Shown: piece after piece, positions 56,641 to 64,000 of the stretch
Layout of the letters: each line of letters begins with the position of its first letter
Position numbering within the stretch: the stretch's first letter is position 1
NCBI GenBank assembly: GCA_039602395.1
Contig: JBCNJP010000018.1
Location: 868,001 to 932,000, forward strand
Source: Deinandra increscens subsp. villosa
Lineage: Eukaryota > Streptophyta > Magnoliopsida > Asterales > Asteraceae
Length of the DNA stretch: 64,000 nucleotides
Direction of reading: 5' to 3'
The notes under the pieces: generated by a model
Database searches by the model: none
Told to the model about the DNA's origin: nothing
What the model saw: the letters and a program-made list of their open reading frames with translations, nothing else
Made by a program: the position numbers and the translations under genes

Positions 56641-59600
56641 GAATGGATCTTGTTCATTGTTTGAAGTGTAGAGAATGACAAAACAGTAAATATCAAGTTG
56701 AGTTTTATTTCCAGCGAATGAAAACAGAGACACAACACAGTCACCAAATGAAAACTCAACTGGCAAAAGTCTTAAATGTGGAGAATGAGCTTGCTATTTA
56801 TAGCAGAGCTCACACCGAATGACTCATTCGGTGGTCATTTACCACTCATTCAATTGCTCTCATTCTCCCATACAAATTATATGTACTGAACACGTTCACT
56901 CTAGCAACTAATCAAACTATAACTATACATCATATGACCACACTAATTATGCACTAACAAATATTGATCATATTTTCGTTTTCTTTATGTAGTGTTCTAG
57001 AAATGTAACTGTATTGTGTTAGTAATTTACATAATATTGATTGTATTTTCGTTTTACTTATGTAGTGTTTTAGCACTGCAACTGTTTCGTGTGCTCAGAT
57101 TGACTCTGCGTTTTTTTTTTTTTTTTTTTTTTGTATATTTTCCAAGCAAAACATAATTATGTAGTGGTGTAATGAGTACATAGTATAGCTTTTAGGCAGT
57201 AGGCTTCATAATTTAGTCGTTTATCTTCAAACTTAAACGTCGTTAGTCAATTTTTATATATTGTTGTCTTTACGTAACGTTATAGCAACACAATTGTTTC
57301 GTGTACCCGTGTTATTCTCATGGTAACGCGCATATAAAAGTTCTAGTTATATGTAAGTATGTAAATGATAAATATCTTCATTTTAATAACATTTGTAAGT
57401 AGTGAATAGAAGGAGCATATGATATTGAAATAAGACCATCTGTAACGCTAATATTGCCCTTCCCACAAACAGTCCTAGTCATCGGCCACATCAGATTTTT
57501 ACCCGTCTTTCCCACAAACAGTTTTTTTTACACCAACACGGCCCTTCCTACACACTCTCTTATATTAATTAATTAATTTATTTTTTGAATAGCTAACTCT
57601 AATCTACTCCTAACCAAACCCCTTAAGTTACCAAATGTGACAACCCGTAAGTTTCCCAAGTCAAATTTCATAAATAACTATTTAATATATTGTTATCTGT
57701 GCATATGATCTATGTATTAATTAACTTAGATAACATTATATGCAAACTCGTCTATAGTCTTGACGTAGCCTTACGTTATCATTTTGACGATCGACCCTTA
57801 TTAACGATGATTCCATATATATAACTGTTGGAATTTCAATAACAAGAAACATTCTAGAAAAATTTATTTTCTATCACATTTGTAGTAATAATAATTATTA
57901 CGTGCATTATCCCATCATCTTGGGATGTTATTATATTTACGAATGTTCAACGACTAAATAATTATCGTTTATGTCCATTTCTAAAACCCTTTATCGTTAA
58001 TATTTAAGGTATCATGTTGTGTTTTAATTTAAAACTCGATATCACTTAAACAATTTTATCACCCGATCATCACCTGTAAATTTTAAACACGAGACTTGTA
58101 TTTTATTCGAACCCATTGGACACCCGATCGAAACCAACCTGATGGACCCGACCCGCCTGCATGGACCAGTTACATCCTTTGCATGCACATCCATCGCCAT
58201 CACCCCCAACCCGTTTCCCTCATTTGCGACCACGAAACCCCCACCCAGTCATTTTGACCTTCGACCCTCCTACCTGTTTTCGACCACAAGCCCCACCTGG
58301 TTCCCTCTCTTTATTTTCCATCGACCCAGCTCCCTTTTCGGTTTGAACCTCCGAACCTCGTCCCTCTTTTCCCGTTTTAAACATCAAACCACTACCACCA
58401 CCTTGTTTTAATTGTTTCCTAAAATCTAAAGATGCCAATCAAATCATGCTTAAGACTCTTACACCTTATGCTACTAACCATCATCAACATAGGTAAATCT
58501 TGTCTACCTCAAGTACTAGCACTATGGACCACTGGTCCATAGTTTCCCTCCCAATCTTCCTTATCTTCATAAAATTGGTTTAGGGACCAAGCACCAAGGA
58601 TTATTGAGCCAAAGCACACAAAACGCTCCTATCTTTGTCCTCCATTGAACCGGATGATCGAAAGGAGTTCGAACCCGTCACCTTCTCCTTCTCTCGGGAA
58701 TGGAACACATAACATACACAAACACTTATAAACTTAAGTCCCTAACACTTGATAAATCCCAAACACTCTCACCTCACCTCTCGGATCTTTCTCTAACCTG
58801 TCCCACCCCCTTAGAATCAGTTTCCATCCAAACACCCCCTTATCTCACTTAACCTACATACTTGAACACACTATCCTTAACATCAAAACCTAAGGAAAAG
58901 AGCTCCCACCAGCTCCTCCCTCACTTCCCAACCAGAACTCTCTCTCTCTCTCTCTCTCTCTACGATTTCCTCCATCAAACATCATATTTCTTGAAGATTC
59001 AAGCTACTAGGATCAAGGAGGAAGCAAGCATTGTCTTTTCCTTGCCTCATTTTTTATTTCTTCTTCAAGTTGGTGCACTTTACTCTTAACTTTCTCATAG
59101 AAATCATGTCCTAACACTTTGTTAAAAATTTTATCACCCGATCCATGGACTCCCATTGACAAGTCTTGATGATCTTGGTGCCTAAATTCAGAACTATGTT
59201 AAAAAATGCTTAATTTGTTATTCTATGTTCAAGTAACCATGTTTAGTTTGTAAATAAATGAACCTACTAGTGATTTCCCAACAAAAAATATGCCTAATAT
59301 TTAGATTCATGGACATACTTATATTCATATATGTGTAAACCTTATAGGTCCATCGTATTACTATGTATAAGTGTGAAATTATTGGTTAAGGACTCCCATC
59401 ATGACCCTTGGCTTGGTTAGACGCAACTTGTCTAGCAAAATTTGTTACCTAAAGGTTTAGTAAGGCGACACATGCTTGAAATCATCATAGGATCATTTAA
59501 GTAACAAAAATACAAATTATAAACCTTGATTTTGGTCACATTTTCCCCTTTGATTTTGATCAGAAAGTTTGGGTATAGAACAATACATTTTAGTGTAAAA

Positions 59601-61363
59601 TATGTCACATAAGCCCCCACAAAAGATTCCAAATTAAAAGGCTTGAATTTGAGAAAAAAAGGGATAAAAACCGACACTTTACGGGCCCGAAAAATATATT
59701 TTAAGTTAGATATTTTTTATGGACTAAATGTGATATTTAAGGTACTTTGATACTTAAATGTGTTTACAAATGTTTACTATGATTTTTAGAAATTAAACAT
59801 GTCATAAAACGAGCCACCGGGACCAAACCGACACTTTACTGGTAAAACCGTCAAAACTGCGAAACAAAATACTAAGAATAATATTTCTGAAATATTAAGA
59901 TGAAAATATAATTATTTTCATGACCATAAGTATTTTCTAGACAAAAACTGATTAATACCGTGTATCCGGTTAATACCACAAAACGCCTGATTTTAAACAT
60001 TTGAGTCTTACAAAATTATTTATCCTTTGGAAACTTATAATTACATCATAATATTTATTTATATAAATATTATCATTTCCATAAGAATTATTGTGAATAT
60101 TTATATATTTTCTTGATTTAGAGTATATGTACTTTATTATTTCCAATCGCGTGCAAATCTAGATATTTACCTAACTGTAAATAATAATTGCAAATTGTAT
60201 AACTCTAAGGCTATCATGACGTCAAGACTTGACCAACCGAATTGGAGTGACTTAGATGTCAACCCAATTTCTAGACCCTAAGTTGTCTTATAACTTATAG
60301 GACTACTGATCTGTATCTGAACTGTATCCCCTGGACCGCACTGCTGAAGTGAGTTTTCATGACCCCTTTCTTTTAACCGTTTAAATACTTGGGGGATAAT
60401 TCATATATCCATGATCATTTCCTGACAAATAGATTATTTGTTGTCTTATTTATTACATGAGCTTTTTCCATTAAAATCTTATTGTATCATGCTATGATGA
60501 AATCCCACTATTAGTTGAATCCGATTAATTATAACAAGAAATGATGACCCGTGAATAGATCTATTGAGTTAACGCCCCTATCCTGATTGGTCTCTCCAAT
60601 CCTGACTCCCGTTCTATAGTCAAGATATACAGTTATATTGGCCATGCGGTATTGTTGGACATAATACCATGAGTGGGTAATCAGTTAATTTCGGTATTTG
60701 ATATGCGCTAAATTATACATATTTCTATATCAAATATTCCTCAAATTGTGGGTTATATCTGACTAACTATTATTAAAATAGTGTTATATTGTTTTCTTTT
60801 TAGTTTTGCAGTGTAGTCCAGGTGAAAATCACAAAAGAGGTCAAAAACGCTCAAACATGAAGAAAACATGAAGAAAACATGAAGACTTCGTGATTTTGTG
60901 CCAAGAACCAAGCTATGACCTTGCAAGATGGACTAGATGCCCTCATACAACCTTCTCTCGAGTCAAGACATAGTGGTAACCCCAAGACTCAACCACATCT
61001 CGAAACGCAACTGCTGAAAGACACCGGTGCGGTCAGGAAATGCCCTAAACTCCGTAGAAGCATATCTCGAGCTAGAAAATGAGTTACGGGACCCATGAGT
61101 AGTATTCTTAGTATCTCGGCGAGAGGAAGATGATTTTTGGGTCAACACGCCCCGTGCCATACTCTAACACGCGCCGTGTTAAACCTAAAAATTGACTTTT
61201 TTGGGCACACCCCATGACCCACCAGGTACGGCCCGTGCCCAATACCAGTGAAGCTCCACGTTGTGCCTCCGTACCAGTCTGCGCAACACGCCCCATGTGT
61301 TTGGCATAGCATGGCCCGTGCTACTTCAAGCACTCCCCGTGCCACTGACACCACTGGCAGAAG

Positions 61364-63320
61364 TGTAACACCCCGATATTTCCATCTAGGTAATTACGTA
61401 TCTTAATATGTTTACCTATGTGCTTTATTGTAAATACGTGTTAGAATTGGTAATAAATGAATAAAAATGTGCTTGTATGATAAACAGGTTTAGAAATGAT
61501 GAGACATGGATGATTACGTCTTGTATACGTGTTTAAATCATGACTATATGCTTATATATACATATTAATATACATAACCCGAACCCTCGAGAATGTTAGA
61601 ATTATGTTTAATAAGGTTATGGAACATAAAATGATAGCCACATCAAAAGATACAAGGCTAATAAGCCTAAAAAAAGTTATGGGACTAAAAGTGTCAATAA
61701 TTGAAAGATATGAAACGTATGTATACGTATATCATCGAGCATGTCCCGAGCCTTAGAAACTTTTATAAATGTACCCTGAAGTGTTTTATAGCATAAAATA
61801 ACAGTTTGTAGAAGTACAAAGGCTTAAAATATAAAATAAAAGTCCAGGGACTAAAACTGCTAAACTGCCAAAGTTATGTCGCGGTATGGGAAGCAGGGCT
61901 CGCGATACGCAACCTTATCGTGACCAGTTCCAACCCAGAATTCGTTTTTTGCAACTTGCAGCCCAAGTTTTTGACAAATTGACCACCCTATCGTGTCAAA
62001 TTTGAAGCTTAGTCACCCTAGGACGTGTTGGGATCAGGTTTCGCACCCTTGGGTATAAATTGGAGCTCTATTCCATCATCCAAACTCATCAATTTTGCAA
62101 AATCAGAACCCAAAAACCTTATTCTGGCCGAGATTTTCTTTTGAGCAATTCACACACCTCATTTGGATTTTGGAGCTGAATTTCTTTAATCGAGCATCTT
62201 AAGGTATGATCTAAAATAACCTCTTTCAGTTTTGGCTAAATCGATCACTAAGTATGTTTTCTAAAAATGTGTTAAAATTAGGGTTCTTGAGCTTGTTTTG
62301 TCAAAATCGGGTGATCGTGTGGGAATTAGGGTCTGAATTTTTGTAGGTAATACTAAAATAATGTATTTTAAGAAAGCCCTAAGTTTAGTTCACAATTGGA
62401 AAAGGTTTGGTAAAGGTTTTGTTAACGAGTCAAAATTAGGGTTTTCATAACGTTACTCTGCCCAAATTGACCAAACGATGTTGAATTAAGCTTTGATCTT
62501 TTAAAGGATATTATAAAATGTTATAATGGATAATACTCTAAGTTGGTTTGAATTAAAAATGTGTTTTGATCATAAAACGGGAAATTCATGAAATTAGGGT
62601 TTCTAAATATGATCATTTAATATAAAATAATCCAAAGGGTATGGGGCTTGATTTTTAGCATAATAACATGTATACATATAATATAAGTATATATGGAACT
62701 AAATTGGATAAATAATCAAGTAATGAAAATACCAAGTTAATCGGATATTAGAAGTTCGTGTAGATCGTAAGGGTAGACGCTTGTACACTGGGGTTTCTTG
62801 CATAGCGAGGGTGTCGCATAAATCCCAACGGGGAAATGGCATACCTCCCTGGGCGATCCCGGAGTGATTGTCTACTTATAGGAATGCACATCTTCATAAT
62901 TATCAATAAAAGAAGATAATATGCCTCCAGGGGCAAATGGTCATTTTGACCCTTAGAAGTAAATAAACTTAATAATATATATTATTAAGTAAATAAGGTG
63001 TTAAAGTAAACATAAGAAGTGTTTGTCATATAAAACCTTGCGTTAACATCATACAATACGCAATTAGGTTAAATTTGAAGACGTAAATGAGGTTCTGACT
63101 GAATTAATTGGCTTAAGAGAATAGGGTGAGGTTATTGTGAGAAGTTTAGTTTGGATAAGAAGGATAAGAAGGAATCATAGCCATTAAAATCTTCAATTAA
63201 ATGAAGATCTATGGCTTAAGATTTTCCTGGGTAAATTAGAGAGAAAACTAAAGAAAATAAAAGATGGAAGGGTATTTTTGACTTTTTATCAAATTCCCCC
63301 CATCTTTTAAACCTACATAA
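61364..63320 (+). repeat. Truncated gypsy LTR in copy II
   Basis: Starts TGTAACACCCCGATATTTCC after 'ccactggcagaag', runs through the MITE left arm at 63124 and stops at 'cctacataact', as unit 1 in copy I does. Retains the 335-bp stretch missing from tandem unit 2. Confidence 0.85.
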
Positions 63321-63772
63321 CTAAAACTATTCAAATTATAAACCTTGATTTTGGTCACATTTTCCCCTTTGATTTTGATCAGAAAGTTTGGGTATAGAAC
63401 AGTACATTTTAGTGTAAAATATGTCACATAAGCCCCCACAAAAGATTCCAAATTAAAAGGCTTGAATTTGAGAAAAAACGGGATAAAAGCCGACACTTTA
63501 CGGGCCCGAAAAAACTATTTTAAGTAACAAAAATACAAATTATAAACCTTGATTTTGGTCACAGTTTCCCTTTTGATTTTGATCAGAAAGTTTGGGTATA
63601 GAACAGTACATTTTAGTGTAAAATATGTCACATAAGCCCCCACAAAAGATTCCAAATTAAAAGGCTTGAATTTGAGAAAAAACGGGATAAAAACCGACAC
63701 TTTACGGGCCCGAAAAATCTATTTTAAGTTAGATATTTTTTATGGACTAAATGTGATATTTAAGGTACTTTG

Positions 63773-64000
63773 TGTTGGTACTAGGATTCAGGAGATTATG
63801 AGCAGCTCACATCAGCTCACAAGCACATCACTGTAAGGATCCTGAATTATATTTCACGACTAACTATTGCTTTCCTTTTTTGTTCGTTATTCGCAGGATG
63901 ACTCAAGCATGGATCACGTGTCCTAAAGACTCGGTCAACCAACAGAAACGTGGACTAAGTGGACTTCAAACGGCTAATTGGAGAACGTGGAGTTAGTTGC
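63773..64000 (+). mobile_element. Start of another LTR-like insertion (window edge)
   Basis: At 63773 the duplicated sequence stops after 'aaggtactttg' and a new sequence begins TGTTGGTACTAGGATTC, with the TG start and AT-poor character of a copia-type LTR. Copy I continues uninterrupted at this point (31985), which gives the empty site. The other end lies outside the window. Confidence 0.6.

Larger units (their letters stand above)
55334..63772. repeat. Segmental duplication, copy II (8.44 kb)
   Basis: Collinear with 23524-31985. It contains the right part of the deleted LTR element with its zinc-knuckle remnant (56536-56640) and LTR (56641-56959), the long LTR-like sequence from 57636, CT microsatellite 58938-58961, a gypsy LTR start at 61364, the MITE left arm from 63124, and short partial repeat units at 63330-63772. 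No intact gene. It is cut at 63772/63773 by a new element start. Confidence 0.93.

Noticed and set aside
27643..63700. Six copies of a 60-85-residue minus-strand ORF beginning MS[V/A]FIPFFLKFKPFNLES (27643, 31452, 31728, 59432, 63248, 63515)
   Set aside because: All lie in the repeated LTR-derived unit; similarity is explained by recent duplication, not selection. No promoter or domain, and two copies run into poly-C or altered ends.

Overview
This window is plant nuclear DNA: AT-rich and dominated by transposable elements nested inside one another. I see no intact single-copy host gene apart from one possible 46-residue two-exon ORF. The make-up points to a dicot with a large repeat-filled genome: a Sirevirus-type Ty1/copia element with an extra 3' ORF, Ty3/gypsy chromovirus LTRs longer than 3 kb, Helitron, hAT and Mutator-like (MULE) non-autonomous elements. 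The style of the extra copia ORF makes me think of Asteraceae, but that is recall and not something I could test.

Region by region. 1-4.3 kb: AT-rich DNA, a 954-bp MULE foldback element (1412-2365, 9-bp target duplication), and a small gene resembling a GRF zinc-finger protein (2569-2798). 4.28-20.83 kb: a probable Mutator-like element interrupted by a 13-kb minus-strand copia element (4736-17761, 5-bp target duplication ATGCG) and by a 619-bp MITE (18233-18851). The copia element has LTRs that look identical except for one 18-bp indel, a tRNA-iMet primer site, gag, protease, integrase, RT/RNase H and a long downstream third ORF. A splice donor and acceptor would give that ORF a better start. 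A GATCGAAAAG motif is built into covarying hairpins in the leader and into a direct-repeat array inside the proposed intron.

20.8-25.2 kb: small MITEs, then a deleted minus-strand LTR element (21813-25152) whose left LTR carries a hAT insertion. 23.5-32.0 kb: a segment present again at 55.3-63.8 kb, containing a long LTR-like sequence and LTR starts of the gypsy family. A 4-kb part of it is also duplicated in tandem (27.7-35.2 kb).

33.6-54.7 kb: a plus-strand Ty3/gypsy chromovirus (5' LTR 33588-37147; decayed gag-pol 49657-54190; 3' LTR from 54252 into a 500-N gap). It is split in its leader by a minus-strand gag-only LTR element (37285-49371). That element received a Helitron with a decayed RPA-like gene in one LTR and a hAT MITE in the other. 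Each LTR supplies the empty site for the insertion in its partner, so the order of events can be read directly. 55.2-64 kb: the second copy of the segmental duplication, cut at 63773 by what looks like the start of yet another LTR.

The genes do not form a host pathway. They are retroelement replication genes, mostly broken, plus captured or accessory fragments.
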